From Limnochordia bacterium (GTDB lineage Bacteria > Bacillota > Limnochordia > DUMW01): a stretch of 64,000 nucleotides of DNA. The DNA is taken from contig JALNWK010000001.1 in assembly GCA_023230925.1 (NCBI GenBank), positions 1 to 64,000 of the forward strand, in the 5' to 3' direction. The position numbers were made by a program, and so were the translations under genes. Numbering within the stretch: position 1 is the first letter of the stretch; each line of letters starts with the position of its first letter. Positions 16,896 to 26,162 of the stretch are shown in pieces. Below the pieces are notes generated by a model that saw only the letters and a program-made list of their open reading frames with translations, had not been told where the DNA came from and ran no database searches.

Positions 16896-19238
16896 TTGGA
16901 AAGTTCGCCTACATGTGAGCAGTTAAGGCAAACTGGTCCTGATCAACGGCGTTGGCTAAGTTTACCCGGCAGTCGTCTAGTGGTTAACCCCTATGGCTTT
17001 TGGACCAGGTATACACCAGTCGAATACAGTAATGGGTGTCAGCTGCCTCTTAACGTCGGTTACTATGCAAACGGTACTGCTGTGGAACTACCGGAGGTTC
17101 ATAGTTTGTGGTGCGACTCTGGCGAGCCTGGCCAGGTAACTAAGCACGAGCTCACCAATTGGTCGTATGATTCTGATGTGCAGATAACAAACGAGAATGG
17201 CCAAATTAGGCTTAGAGCAACGGGAACAAAGGGACCATGGGGAACCATGGAGCATTGGCTAGAGGTCGATCTAGACAATCTCCCCTATTTTTATGTTAGT
17301 GTTCCCGTATCCCAAGGTAGTTGGGCACTCAAAGTTAAGGGTGAAGGTGAGACCCAAGATCTTGTACTGCAAAAGGATACTGATGCGACGGGCTCGTTCC
17401 TTTACGATGTAGTTAAGGCAACGGGCTGGCAGGGAAAGAAACGGTTTAAGATCAGGTTCTTCACAATAGGCGTGGGCAAAGAGACGGTACTTAATCAGTC
17501 CTTTGTCTGTGGGACTGACGGCGGATTGCGGGGAGCTGATTGTTTTGAAACCAGTTGGTCGCCAGAAGAACTAGGGTTTAGGGCAGATTACCAGGGTGGT
17601 AAAGTGCTGATTGAAGGAAGCGATTTCTTCTATGATGAAAACACTCTGGTACGCACCCTCCATGCTAAAAGGATGATGGGACGACTTGTCCTAGCCGGAA
17701 GAGGGGGAACTAGGGTAACCTGGGACCAGGCAAACAATGTGCTTACCGTGGATTGTGAAGGCTTTAGCTACAGTATTGCCCTTCCCCATGATCTTTTCAT
17801 TCAGTATGCTCGGTTTTCCGACCCACTTGCCCTGCGATGTAATAAGCCTGGGGAGGTTTCAGATCAAGGCTATTGGGCCCTATATATTGATTCCTCCATA
17901 GAGAGCAGGGAGATTCAGATCTCTCTTGCCTTCTCCGTCGCTCAGAAAGGCAATACTGTAGCCTTTGATCGAGCACTAGTTCCCCTAATAAAGGGCAACT
18001 GGCTAGAGCGCAAACAAAGCCAGACTTTCTTCTGGAACCGGATCCTAGCTAAAGTACCGCAGCCTAAGAATTTTGCTCTAGTTGGTATTGAGCCCTTAGG
18101 AGTTACGCCTTGCCAAATCCGCCGGGCCTATTACAGCGCATGGGTGTTTGTTGTTAGCAGTGTATTACCAATTATGGAAGAGACAGGTTTTGGCTATCCC
18201 CAGATGTCCTGTGGAAAGCCGTCATTGTGGGCAGAAGGGGCTTACGAAGCCCGTCCTTCTGCTTCCTGGGAGAGCTTCTTCGGAATACAGTTCCTGGCTT
18301 ATGTGGATCCGAACACAGCCTGGCAAGCGTTTCAAGGGCTTATGTCTTTGGTTGATGAAGAGGGAGTACTTGGCGGTGAGAGTCTTCCTTCGCGCAAGGC
18401 CCAGACGGCGATGGTTTTGTATCAGCTGACGGGAAATAAAGAAGAGCTTCTGAGGGCCTATCCTGCGATCAAACGTTATCTTCTATGGAGAAGAAAGAAT
18501 CCTCGTTGGATATTCAAGGAACATGACTATCCCGATGTGATGGATCTAGATTTTGTGGTATCCGCCCTAATCGATATGAAGTATGCCCAGCAAATAGCCG
18601 AGATCCTTGATGCTCAAGACGATATATCGATGTGGAAATGGTCTAGAGAGTCCTTTTTTGCAGATTGCTTAGACTGGTTCTGGGAAACGCCTACCAGTGA
18701 ACCAGTTGAATACCATAACATCAAGACCGGCGAAAATAACATTGGAAACCCTCTATGGATATCCACAGCCCTGCATTTGGATCTCCTAGAAGAAGGTGAG
18801 CATTTGACCAGTCTCACGAATAGGTTCTTTAGTGTGTTTGACCCCAATAGGATTTTCTGCGGATTTGAGGTGCCCAAATATCCAGAGCTTAGCTTTGTTG
18901 TCTATGGACTTTATGAACGTGGATTCGACGAGGCGGCGGGAATCCTGGCCAATATCTGTGTGCGGGACGTGACTAGGGCGAATATGTTTGCGGAGCAGTA
19001 TCTGATCGAGGAGTTTCCCTATCCTGACGGCGTACGCCCGTCCATGTTCGGAGCGGCATTACTCATAGATATGCTCTGGGTCAAGAATGGCTATCGCTAC
19101 GATCTAGGGATTCCCTGCGTAGCCAAGTTGGCTGGGGAAATCGGAGGGATGAGGAACCTGGAATACCAAGGTGAGGAACTAAGAATAGATCTATCAGACC
19201 AAGGTGTCAAAGTGAGTGGTGGTTATGTTGGAGAATAA
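16896..19238 (+). CDS. Cytoplasmic paralogue of the six-hairpin-type protein
   Basis: A 780-residue protein collinear with the gene at 14326: YSNGCQLPLNVGYYANG, WGTMEHWLEVDLDNLPYFYVS, ASWESFFGIQFLAYVDP, GGESLPSRKAQTAMVLYQL, DVTRANMFAEQY and GVRPSMFGAALLIDMLWVKNGY all recur. It has no signal peptide: TTG 16896 is the likely start because GGAGGTGG at 16883-16890 has good spacing to it, and the ATG at 16881 overlaps that site. It would act in the cytoplasm alongside GH130 and GH2 enzymes. The family is not one I can name; the all-helical C-terminal half suggests a six-hairpin glycosidase, but hydrolysis is inferred from context only. Confidence 0.8.
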   Translation: MESSPTCEQLRQTGPDQRRWLSLPGSRLVVNPYGFWTRYTPVEYSNGCQLPLNVGYYANGTAVELPEVHSLWCDSGEPGQVTKHELTNWSYDSDVQITNENGQIRLRATGTKGPWGTMEHWLEVDLDNLPYFYVSVPVSQGSWALKVKGEGETQDLVLQKDTDATGSFLYDVVKATGWQGKKRFKIRFFTIGVGKETVLNQSFVCGTDGGLRGADCFETSWSPEELGFRADYQGGKVLIEGSDFFYDENTLVRTLHAKRMMGRLVLAGRGGTRVTWDQANNVLTVDCEGFSYSIALPHDLFIQYARFSDPLALRCNKPGEVSDQGYWALYIDSSIESREIQISLAFSVAQKGNTVAFDRALVPLIKGNWLERKQSQTFFWNRILAKVPQPKNFALVGIEPLGVTPCQIRRAYYSAWVFVVSSVLPIMEETGFGYPQMSCGKPSLWAEGAYEARPSASWESFFGIQFLAYVDPNTAWQAFQGLMSLVDEEGVLGGESLPSRKAQTAMVLYQLTGNKEELLRAYPAIKRYLLWRRKNPRWIFKEHDYPDVMDLDFVVSALIDMKYAQQIAEILDAQDDISMWKWSRESFFADCLDWFWETPTSEPVEYHNIKTGENNIGNPLWISTALHLDLLEEGEHLTSLTNRFFSVFDPNRIFCGFEVPKYPELSFVVYGLYERGFDEAAGILANICVRDVTRANMFAEQYLIEEFPYPDGVRPSMFGAALLIDMLWVKNGYRYDLGIPCVAKLAGEIGGMRNLEYQGEELRIDLSDQGVKVSGGYVGE

Positions 19239-19311
19239 GGAAGTCTTATTCTCCGAAGCTTTAGGAGAACTAGGCCGAGTGCCGGCTATTTAGAAAACGG
19301 GGTTGAGTTCA

Positions 19312-21876
19312 GTGAACAAGCGGTTTTACCTAAATGGGGATGACTGGCAACTGCGCGGATGTTACAAGCATCAGTGGGTGCAGGATCGGACGATGGAACT
19401 GGGAGATGTCAGCCGCTTTCCGTTACCAATGATTCGCGCATCGGTCCCGGGAGCGGTCCAAGTGGATCTCATGCAGGCGGGGTTTATACAAGATCCTAAC
19501 CTTGCGTTCAATAGCCGGGCAGCCGAATGGGTGGAAAACAGGGAATGGATTTACAGTAAGACCTTCTTTGTACCCCAGGGGCTGCGCGGTCAACGGTATT
19601 ACCTACGTTTCAAAGGCTTAGATTACTGGGGCGAGGTCCGACTGAATAAGGTCAAGGTTTGTACCTTTGAAGGCACGATGATTCCTGTTCAAGTAGATGT
19701 CACCGATATTCTCGATCTTGCGGGAGAGAATCGTTTGGATGTCGTTTTTTACCAGAACCCAGAGATCGATGGACAATACGGATATACTAGCCGGGTGGAT
19801 AAAATAAAACCCCGGTTCAATTACAACTGGGATTGGTGTCCGAGAATGGTGCCTGTAGGGATTTGGGACGATGTATACATAGATGTAATAGGTGATTTGC
19901 AGGTTACCGACTTCTACCCCCGGGCCAATTTGGAGCTTGATACATCCACCGGCATTCTAGATACGCAGTTGCAGTTGGAGGTACTCAAGAAGGGCCACTA
20001 TGAGATACGAACCACGATCACCTCAATGCAGACAGGAGAGGTCATCCTTGAGGATACGAAGAGCTACTCGTTAATGGTGGGGCAATGTGCGAAAACCTTA
20101 ACATTAAGGATCCCGGATGTAGACTTCTGGTGGCCTCGAGGGTACGGTAAACAGGCATTGTATGAGGTTATACTTGAGGTTTATGGCCCGGCAGGTTTAG
20201 TACAGAGGACGAGTAAGAACGTAGGGTTTAGACATATGGAAATTGTCCCTAATCCCAACTCTCCCGAAGGAACCGAGCCATACACGGTGATCTGGAATGG
20301 GAAAAGACTTTTCCTCCAGGGAGTTAATTGGGTACCTATCAGTCCCTACTATGGCACCGTGACTAGGGATGATTACATTAAGTATATCGGGCGTTTTGCT
20401 CAGATGAACTGTAATATCCTGCGGGTATGGGGCGGGGCTATGCTAGAGAAGGCTGCCTTCTACGAGGAGTGTGATCAACTGGGAATCCTGGTATGGCAGG
20501 AGTTTTTCCAGTCATCATCAGGCATCGAAAACCGACCTTCCGATGATCCGGCCTTTATGAGAGCCTTGGCGGAAGCAGCCCGGTGTTCCATTACTCGGCG
20601 TAGACACCATGTCAGCCTCATGGTTTGGTGTGGCGGTAATGAGCTTCTAATGGAGGGTGCATCAAAGCCTGCCGACGCTGATCATCCAAACCTTAAGATG
20701 CTTAAGGAACTGGTTTGCCATCTTGATCCGGACAGGGTATTTCTACCTTGTAGCCCATCTGGGCCTAGCTTTTCTGCTGCGGAAGAGAACTTTGGCAAGG
20801 GTATCCACCATGATGTGCACGGCAACTGGGTTTATTTGGGTTCTAAGCACCACTACCGGTATTACAATCAGGACGATGCCCTTATTCGTACGGAGGTGGG
20901 TACACCGGCAACAGCTAGTGCAAAGACAATACGGGAGTTTGCCGGCATTCATCCTGTCTGGCCGCCAAACCAGAAGAACCCACTGTGGCTTCATCGGGGT
21001 TCATGGTGGATTCAATGGCAGGAAATGAATCAGTTATTCGGACCATGGCTTCCCGAACAAGATGAGCTTGAGAACTACACAGTCTGTAGTCAGTACCTAC
21101 AGGCCGAATCCCTGCGCTATGTAGTGGAGTCGATGCGTCGTCGGGAACCTGCCACAAGTGGCATCCTGATTTGGATGGGCAATGAGCCCTATGCAAATAC
21201 AGCAAACACTTCGGTGATCGAAGCCAATGGAATGGCTAAGTTCAGCCATGGGTTCTTACAACGTTGTTTTGCCCACCAGGCTGTTACTTGTAGGTATGAA
21301 GGGATTAGCTACAAGGCTGGGGACAACTTTACTGTTAAGGTCTACGCACATGATCACAGTAGTCGTTCACTGGTAGGAGAAGTCACGGCCACATTGGTAG
21401 ATTGCCAAGGACAAATTCTTCAGCAGGAAACCAAATCGGTGAACCTATCAGCGAAGGTTCATGCTCTAGACTTAGTCTGGCAGGTTACGCCGCAGATACA
21501 CAACCTGTTTGCCCTCATCCTCGAATTGAAAGTTGACGGACGACTTACTGCGGAGAATTGTTATTTATTTACTACAGATTTGGAGTACCCGCTACGCCCT
21601 CTTCGGGAATATCCTGCGGGCGACATAATAGTAGATATTACGCAACAGCAAAATGATACGTATATAGCTGTTGAAAGCAGATCCGGGATGTTAATTCCCT
21701 TAGTGCATGTGGAAAGCCAGACAGATCCTTTCTTGTTCGCTTCGACCAATGGGTTTCATTTGCTTCCTGGGCAAATAAGAAAGATTAAGGTGAAGGGTAT
21801 ACATTCGATAGATGCAGAAACGCTATACCTGCGAGGAATTGGTGTTGATTACTCACTTGGGGGGATAGAAACCTAA
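19312..21876 (+). CDS. Beta-mannosidase, GH2
   Basis: An 854-residue GH2 enzyme of the beta-mannosidase branch, releasing mannose from the non-reducing end of beta-mannosides. N-terminal sugar-binding domain (VPGAVQVDLMQAGFIQDPNLAFN, YLRFKGLDYWGEVRLN, FNYNWDWCPRMVPVGIWDDVYID), then the catalytic barrel with LRVWGGAMLEKAAFYEECDQLG, acid/base Glu444 in MVWCGGNE and nucleophile Glu528 in LIRTEVGTPA. No signal peptide, hence cytoplasmic. GTG 19312 has GGGG at nine bases; TTG 19303 is an alternative. It follows the paralogue by 73 bases and closes the GH130 operon. Mannose produced here could enter glycolysis through the phosphomannose isomerase at 39543 after phosphorylation. Confidence 0.93.
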   Translation: MNKRFYLNGDDWQLRGCYKHQWVQDRTMELGDVSRFPLPMIRASVPGAVQVDLMQAGFIQDPNLAFNSRAAEWVENREWIYSKTFFVPQGLRGQRYYLRFKGLDYWGEVRLNKVKVCTFEGTMIPVQVDVTDILDLAGENRLDVVFYQNPEIDGQYGYTSRVDKIKPRFNYNWDWCPRMVPVGIWDDVYIDVIGDLQVTDFYPRANLELDTSTGILDTQLQLEVLKKGHYEIRTTITSMQTGEVILEDTKSYSLMVGQCAKTLTLRIPDVDFWWPRGYGKQALYEVILEVYGPAGLVQRTSKNVGFRHMEIVPNPNSPEGTEPYTVIWNGKRLFLQGVNWVPISPYYGTVTRDDYIKYIGRFAQMNCNILRVWGGAMLEKAAFYEECDQLGILVWQEFFQSSSGIENRPSDDPAFMRALAEAARCSITRRRHHVSLMVWCGGNELLMEGASKPADADHPNLKMLKELVCHLDPDRVFLPCSPSGPSFSAAEENFGKGIHHDVHGNWVYLGSKHHYRYYNQDDALIRTEVGTPATASAKTIREFAGIHPVWPPNQKNPLWLHRGSWWIQWQEMNQLFGPWLPEQDELENYTVCSQYLQAESLRYVVESMRRREPATSGILIWMGNEPYANTANTSVIEANGMAKFSHGFLQRCFAHQAVTCRYEGISYKAGDNFTVKVYAHDHSSRSLVGEVTATLVDCQGQILQQETKSVNLSAKVHALDLVWQVTPQIHNLFALILELKVDGRLTAENCYLFTTDLEYPLRPLREYPAGDIIVDITQQQNDTYIAVESRSGMLIPLVHVESQTDPFLFASTNGFHLLPGQIRKIKVKGIHSIDAETLYLRGIGVDYSLGGIET

Positions 21877-21891
21877 GTCGGAGTATTCGCA

Positions 21892-21900
21892 TGGTATAAT
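21892..21900 (+). promoter_or_regulatory. Extended -10 promoter for the GH172 gene
   Basis: TGGTATAAT is a perfect extended -10 element; no convincing -35 exists. The same ATGGTATAATG string occurs before the LiaF-like gene at 27899-27909. It would start a 165-base leader containing an imperfect TGGGC(A/C)TAGG stem at 21900-21909 with 21931-21940. Confidence 0.5.
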
Positions 21901-22071
21901 GGGCATAGGTGTCAACGGGATATTGTGTTGCCTAGGCCCACTATTTGGAGTAAGTTCCCTGGATAATCTTCGCGCTCAGAAGCAAGAGGAATATTGCCAG
22001 AGACTAAAGATGCATACTCCGGTATTTGGCTTGAAGCAGCCGAATTCATTAACTGAAATGGAGGAGTCAGA

Positions 22072-23130
22072 ATGAGGGTTTTTCCCGGGTTGAATTTCGG
22101 ATTGGGTACTTTACCACTTTTAGACGATGCAGAAACGAGATCCATAACCGCAGAGAACCCAAAAGGAGAGAAAGGTGCAGGAGCACAGGCTGTTCCACCG
22201 AAGGAAGGATGGCCCTGCTCCAAACTAGGTAAGGGCTGGAAAGTACGACCGTGTATTCCCTTGCCAAAGGGTACTACGGCTACCATTGCCGATATTGATG
22301 GTCCCGGCATCATCCAACATATCTGGATAACCGCCCATACCAACTCGTATCGGAGCTGTATTTTGCGATTCTACTGGGACGGAGAAGAAGAGCCATCGAT
22401 CGAAGTACCTTTGGGAGACTTCTTTGCGAATGGGCATGGGATGCGCTATAATGTCTGTTCCCTTCCGGTTAATGTGAATCCATCGGGGGGATTCAACTGC
22501 TATTGGCCGATGCCCTTTAGGAAGCACTGCCGGATTACTGTTGAAAACCAGTATTTTGAAGAGATCCCCCATTTCTTTTACCAGATAGATTATGCTCTCA
22601 CAGAAGTGCCTGAGGAAGCTGCCTATTTCCATGCACAGTGGCGTCGTTCCACAACCACCCGTGAACACCCTGAACATACCATATTAGACAATGTTCAAGG
22701 TAGAGGACACTACGTCGGAACTTTCCTAAGCTGGACCCAGATGTCCGATGGTTGGTGGGGTGAAGGGGAGGTCAAGTTCTATATTGACGGAGACAGCGAG
22801 TATCCCACGATTTGTGGTACCGGTACCGAGGATTATGTTGGTGGGGCTTGGTGCTTTGGTGAGACCTATAGTGCTCCTTTCCTAGGTTATCCCCTCTGGG
22901 CCAAGGAACCTGGGCAGGTACCGAAACACGGTCTATACCGGTGGCATGTTATGGATCCGGTGCGCTTCAAACAGGATCTTAAGGTGACGGTCCAGGCTAT
23001 CGGTTGGTGGCCCGGGGGTCAATTCCAGCCCTTAGCGGATGATATAGCCTCAGTGGCCTATTGGTATCAGACTGAACCCCACGCAGAGTTTCCCCGTTTA
23101 CCGGATCTGGACGGTAGATGGCCTCGATAA
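22072..23130 (+). CDS. GH172 (DUF2961) family glycoside hydrolase
   Basis: A 352-residue protein of the DUF2961 family, now GH172, whose characterised members act on alpha-fructofuranosides (difructose dianhydride) or D-arabinofuranosides. Family segments: SSKLGK-like SKLGKGWK, ATIADIDGPGIIQHIWIT, LRFYWDGEEEPSIEVPLGDFF, FNCYWPMPFRKHCRITVEN, FYQIDYAL, GEGEVKFYIDGDSEYPTICGTGTEDYVGGAWCF. No signal peptide. The Glu of GTGTEDY is the position of the catalytic acids in characterised relatives. ATG 22072 follows GGAGGAG. It has its own promoter but is co-directional with the mannan operon; its sugar substrate here is not known. Confidence 0.9.
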   Translation: MRVFPGLNFGLGTLPLLDDAETRSITAENPKGEKGAGAQAVPPKEGWPCSKLGKGWKVRPCIPLPKGTTATIADIDGPGIIQHIWITAHTNSYRSCILRFYWDGEEEPSIEVPLGDFFANGHGMRYNVCSLPVNVNPSGGFNCYWPMPFRKHCRITVENQYFEEIPHFFYQIDYALTEVPEEAAYFHAQWRRSTTTREHPEHTILDNVQGRGHYVGTFLSWTQMSDGWWGEGEVKFYIDGDSEYPTICGTGTEDYVGGAWCFGETYSAPFLGYPLWAKEPGQVPKHGLYRWHVMDPVRFKQDLKVTVQAIGWWPGGQFQPLADDIASVAYWYQTEPHAEFPRLPDLDGRWPR

Positions 23131-23132
23131 CA

Positions 23133-23162
23133 AACATGGGGTAGGGAAACCTACCCCATGTT
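23133..23162 (+). terminator. Hairpin terminator after GH172 gene
   Basis: A perfect 13-bp stem (23133-23145 with 23150-23162) is capped by a GAAA tetraloop three bases after the stop codon. Only two T residues follow, but the stem is strong enough to end or protect the transcript. Confidence 0.7.
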
Positions 23163-23248
23163 CCTACCACGGTTTATCCTGAAAACTTGGTTAGGGTCTT
23201 ATAGTAGTCGGGGTTATTCGTCCCCCTGACTTCGATTTTGCCCTGTAA

Positions 23249-25504
23249 TCATTTTTCGTCCGCTTCTACCAATGGAGTAAATAAGTGGGTGGCCTTTCCG
23301 GAGTACTTGCTGTTAACTGGGGTAATGGTCGGATTATCTCCCCAGTATTCCTTTCCGTTGCTGTACACTACATGTAGCTTCATTACGGACTGGCCATTCC
23401 TTATGCCGCTTAGTTTGACATCGAAGGCGATTTTGTCACCGTTTTCCGACAGGACAGCTGTCCCAGTTACTGTATCGTAATAATCGTAGGTGGTCACATA
23501 GGCGCGAGAGTCTTCTCCCGCGAAGGTGTTCATCTTGCTTGTTTCCGTTCGTAGTAAATTCATGTCAAAACTGAAAGATGCATCGCCGGTTTTCAATGAC
23601 TGATTCCAGTGACCGTTCATTGTAAAATTGCTGACATTGAATGTATATATGTTGCTCTTCGTTCCACTAGAAGTTGGAATGGTGACGCTAGCGGAGGGTA
23701 CATCAACTGCAAAATCGCCATCCTTATCAAGCTTAATCACATCAGCACCCTTAAGCGCTGTTACCATTCCGATCTCAGATAATTTGCTATACGGCCCACC
23801 GGAGTAGACAAACCCGTATAATGGTTTTTCGGCGAGGGTGACACTAACCTTATAGTCGGCGCTGCCGGCGTCTTGTAGTCCGGTGACCATTATAAGATAC
23901 AAAGACCTGTTGTCGGCCACGCTCTTCTTGAAGCTATCTAGGATAACATCTCCGGTCTGTATAGTCTTGATACCTGAGCTTCCCTGAAGTGTGATGACTG
24001 TCACCTGTGCGTTAGGATCACTGCACTTGATCGCCACTGCATCATTATCGTTGAGTTTGTCAATCTCCCCATCGTCCATAATAATGGGTGCAAATCGCAC
24101 TCCATATGATGGAGCGCGCAAAGATACCTCGCCCAACACCACTTCGTCTCCATCCTTTTTAAGCTTTTCAATTTCATCCCTATCGGGGATAGTCAGCTGT
24201 ACGGGCTGGCCCACCCTATCAAAGCCTATCCTTCCTTTTCTAACGTGGTTATATATCTCGCCAAAGGAAATTGGAGATGCGCTACCAATCAGGCTTCCGG
24301 ATAAATGTTGAACATAAAAGTCTGTTGCCCACAGGCGAGGATCCTCGCCGCCGGAAACTAGGTTATAGGCGTCTTCGAATCCGCCGTTACCCAGCAGTTT
24401 ATACATATCCAAGATAAAGTTGTCACCGTAGCGCTGCCGTAGATACTTGATCAACGATACCCGTGCATATCCATCTGATGCGGTGTCGCTTGCTGGGAAG
24501 ACACCTTCAAGCAAAAGCATGGCCTCGTTATATAAAGAGGATGGGGCGTGGCCTAGCGCCTCATACTCGTAGTAACTTGCCGTAGCCTCATCAAACCATA
24601 GAACATTATACTCATTGGATATGTAATTTCCCTGTACAAAATGGAAGAATTCATGCACTAGCAGAGGGGTAAGGGTCGTCATGTCACATTGGCCTTTTTC
24701 AAATAGACTCTTATTTAACATGATCTTGCCCTCGGCTATGTTCCAACCGTATGAATATACAGCTAGCTCATCTTCCCCTGGTCCACCGATGGCATCCACT
24801 GTAACCTCCATAGGCCAGTTTTCACGAAAGCTGTAAGTGTATCCTAGCGTTAAGAATTTCGCATAGGCAGCCTCCAAAGCCTGCAGTAACTTCTCACCGG
24901 TGGTTTCCCCCACATATAGTTGAGAGAACATGCCTGTGATCCCCGGAAATGTGATGCGGAAATGGCCATTTTGCTCATAGTATATCTCTCCGCCTGTGAT
25001 ACCCATTTTGTACGTGTATCCAGAAGGTGTGCTAGAAGCGTGGGAACTACTGCCCATAAGCCGTATCTCATCGAAATCTGACGGGGTAAAACTGGCGGTG
25101 AGCATTCCGTCTACTTCCTCCATCTGAATGTAGGTATAAATGGTATCTCTCTGCTTATCACCGGCGTAGATGACATCAACACCTATGCCTAATAGATAGT
25201 TGTTAATTCCCTCTGGAAGGTCATCCTTCGGCACGGGATACTTAATTGTGATCGGCTGATCACAGGCGGATTCGAACTTCAACTCTAACAGATCCGAAAA
25301 CATGTGCTCTGGTAGCTGATCCCTGGAATCACTGCCTTTTGAGAAAGATGCTTTCGTGCTAGTTAATCCGGTGTTGCTAAAATCAATTACCCACTGATCC
25401 GAAGCCCATAGTACACCTCCATTGTTCTTGCTGCCACAGGGAGCAAAGCAAAATACCACACCGATCAATAAACAGATCAAGACTCGTCTGATATACTTGG
25501 ACAC
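23249..25504 (-). CDS. Secreted zinc-metallopeptidase-like protein
   Basis: A 751-residue exported protein. The N-terminus is a signal peptide (RRVLICLLIGVVFCFAPCG). Near residues 284-288 it has HEFFH, followed about 18 residues later by WFDEATASYYE, which together make the HExxH...E pattern of gluzincin peptidases (the peptidase MA-like branch, WxxExxAxY). The C-terminal 350 residues are beta-rich and probably form binding or adhesion domains. GTG 25504 is the likely start because AAGGAGG lies nine bases upstream, while the ATG at 25513 touches that site. The gene stands alone, convergent with the GH172 gene. The substrate is unknown and I do not recognise a named family. Confidence 0.72.
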   Translation of the reverse strand: MSKYIRRVLICLLIGVVFCFAPCGSKNNGGVLWASDQWVIDFSNTGLTSTKASFSKGSDSRDQLPEHMFSDLLELKFESACDQPITIKYPVPKDDLPEGINNYLLGIGVDVIYAGDKQRDTIYTYIQMEEVDGMLTASFTPSDFDEIRLMGSSSHASSTPSGYTYKMGITGGEIYYEQNGHFRITFPGITGMFSQLYVGETTGEKLLQALEAAYAKFLTLGYTYSFRENWPMEVTVDAIGGPGEDELAVYSYGWNIAEGKIMLNKSLFEKGQCDMTTLTPLLVHEFFHFVQGNYISNEYNVLWFDEATASYYEYEALGHAPSSLYNEAMLLLEGVFPASDTASDGYARVSLIKYLRQRYGDNFILDMYKLLGNGGFEDAYNLVSGGEDPRLWATDFYVQHLSGSLIGSASPISFGEIYNHVRKGRIGFDRVGQPVQLTIPDRDEIEKLKKDGDEVVLGEVSLRAPSYGVRFAPIIMDDGEIDKLNDNDAVAIKCSDPNAQVTVITLQGSSGIKTIQTGDVILDSFKKSVADNRSLYLIMVTGLQDAGSADYKVSVTLAEKPLYGFVYSGGPYSKLSEIGMVTALKGADVIKLDKDGDFAVDVPSASVTIPTSSGTKSNIYTFNVSNFTMNGHWNQSLKTGDASFSFDMNLLRTETSKMNTFAGEDSRAYVTTYDYYDTVTGTAVLSENGDKIAFDVKLSGIRNGQSVMKLHVVYSNGKEYWGDNPTITPVNSKYSGKATHLFTPLVEADEK

Positions 25505-25574
25505 AATATCCATCCTCCTTAATTTTCTTATAGGACATAGCTATTCAGTTGCAGAAAATCCTAGTGGGAAGCAA

Positions 25575-26036
25575 TTAGTAATGCATGAAACGGTCCTTTG
25601 CGGTCTTCAGAACCAGGAGAGTGTCGGTTTTTGCGATACCTGGGGTTTTTCGTAGTTTCTCTGTCAAAAATGCAAACAAGTCTTCATTACTCTTAACTCG
25701 GATCTCGATCACTAAATCATAAATTCCGGCACAAACATTAATGTGGGTTATTTCCTCAAAGGCCTTTAGGACGACCAATGAACGGGGCAGATCCTTCGTA
25801 TCCAGTTGGACGCCCACAATGGCTTCAGTGGTATAGCCCAGCTTTGCAGGATCCGTAATGGCCCGGATTTTGATAATGTCATCTTCCCGCATGCGGCTAA
25901 CCCGTTTTCTCACGGTGCTCTCTGTAATACCTAGTTCTTCTGCGATCTGTGTATAAGGTGTTCGGCCATCCTCAATCAGGTATTCGATGATCTTCAGATC
26001 CAATTCATCTAATGCTAGAGCATCCTTGTCATTCAC
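25575..26036 (-). CDS. Lrp/AsnC-family transcriptional regulator
   Basis: A 153-residue regulator. The N-terminal helix-turn-helix is LDLKIIEYLIEDGRTPYTQIAEELGITESTVRKRVSRM, followed by the ligand-binding RAM domain (AIVGVQLDTKDLPRSLVVLKAFEEITHINVCAGIYDLVIEIRV). GTG 26036 is preceded by GGGGGA. It is divergent from a small-protein/symporter pair, and the intergenic region contains two inverted repeats overlapping the symporter promoter, so it probably controls that transporter in response to the transported solute, in Lrp family style an amino or organic acid. Confidence 0.94.
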   Translation of the reverse strand: MNDKDALALDELDLKIIEYLIEDGRTPYTQIAEELGITESTVRKRVSRMREDDIIKIRAITDPAKLGYTTEAIVGVQLDTKDLPRSLVVLKAFEEITHINVCAGIYDLVIEIRVKSNEDLFAFLTEKLRKTPGIAKTDTLLVLKTAKDRFMHY

Positions 26037-26122
26037 GTGTTTTCCCCCATCGTCTAAGAATCGTTAGTTACTGTTTAGACATCGGTAGAACCGAATCCTG
26101 CAAACATATTTTCCTTCAATAA

Positions 26123-26159
26123 TCCGTACTTCGGCAGGATTACGGAATCGTGTGCCGAA
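26123..26159. promoter_or_regulatory. Overlapping inverted repeats, operator candidate for the AsnC-type regulator
   Basis: TTCGGCA (26130-26136) and TGCCGAA (26153-26159) form a perfect 7-bp inverted repeat; TCCGTA (26123-26128) and TACGGA (26141-26146) form a second one. They overlap both elements of the sigma-H-like promoter, the classic place for an autoregulated Lrp-type divergent operator. Confidence 0.45.
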
Positions 26160-26162
26160 TAT
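26134..26162 (+). promoter_or_regulatory. Sigma-H-type promoter of the symporter operon
   Basis: GCAGGATTA (26134-26142) and GCCGAATAT (26154-26162), 11 bases apart, match the sigma-H consensus at every defined position. The predicted start near 26169 gives a 46-base leader to ATG 26215. Confidence 0.65.

Noticed and set aside
25535..25567. AGGATTTT...GAATA on the minus strand as a further sigma-H promoter for the metallopeptidase gene
   Set aside because: The AGGA-to-GAAT distance is only 12 bases against 16-18 in the accepted sites.
26087..26115. GCAGGATTC on the minus strand as a sigma-H promoter for the AsnC-type gene
   Set aside because: There is no GAAT at the right distance; only TAAA is present.
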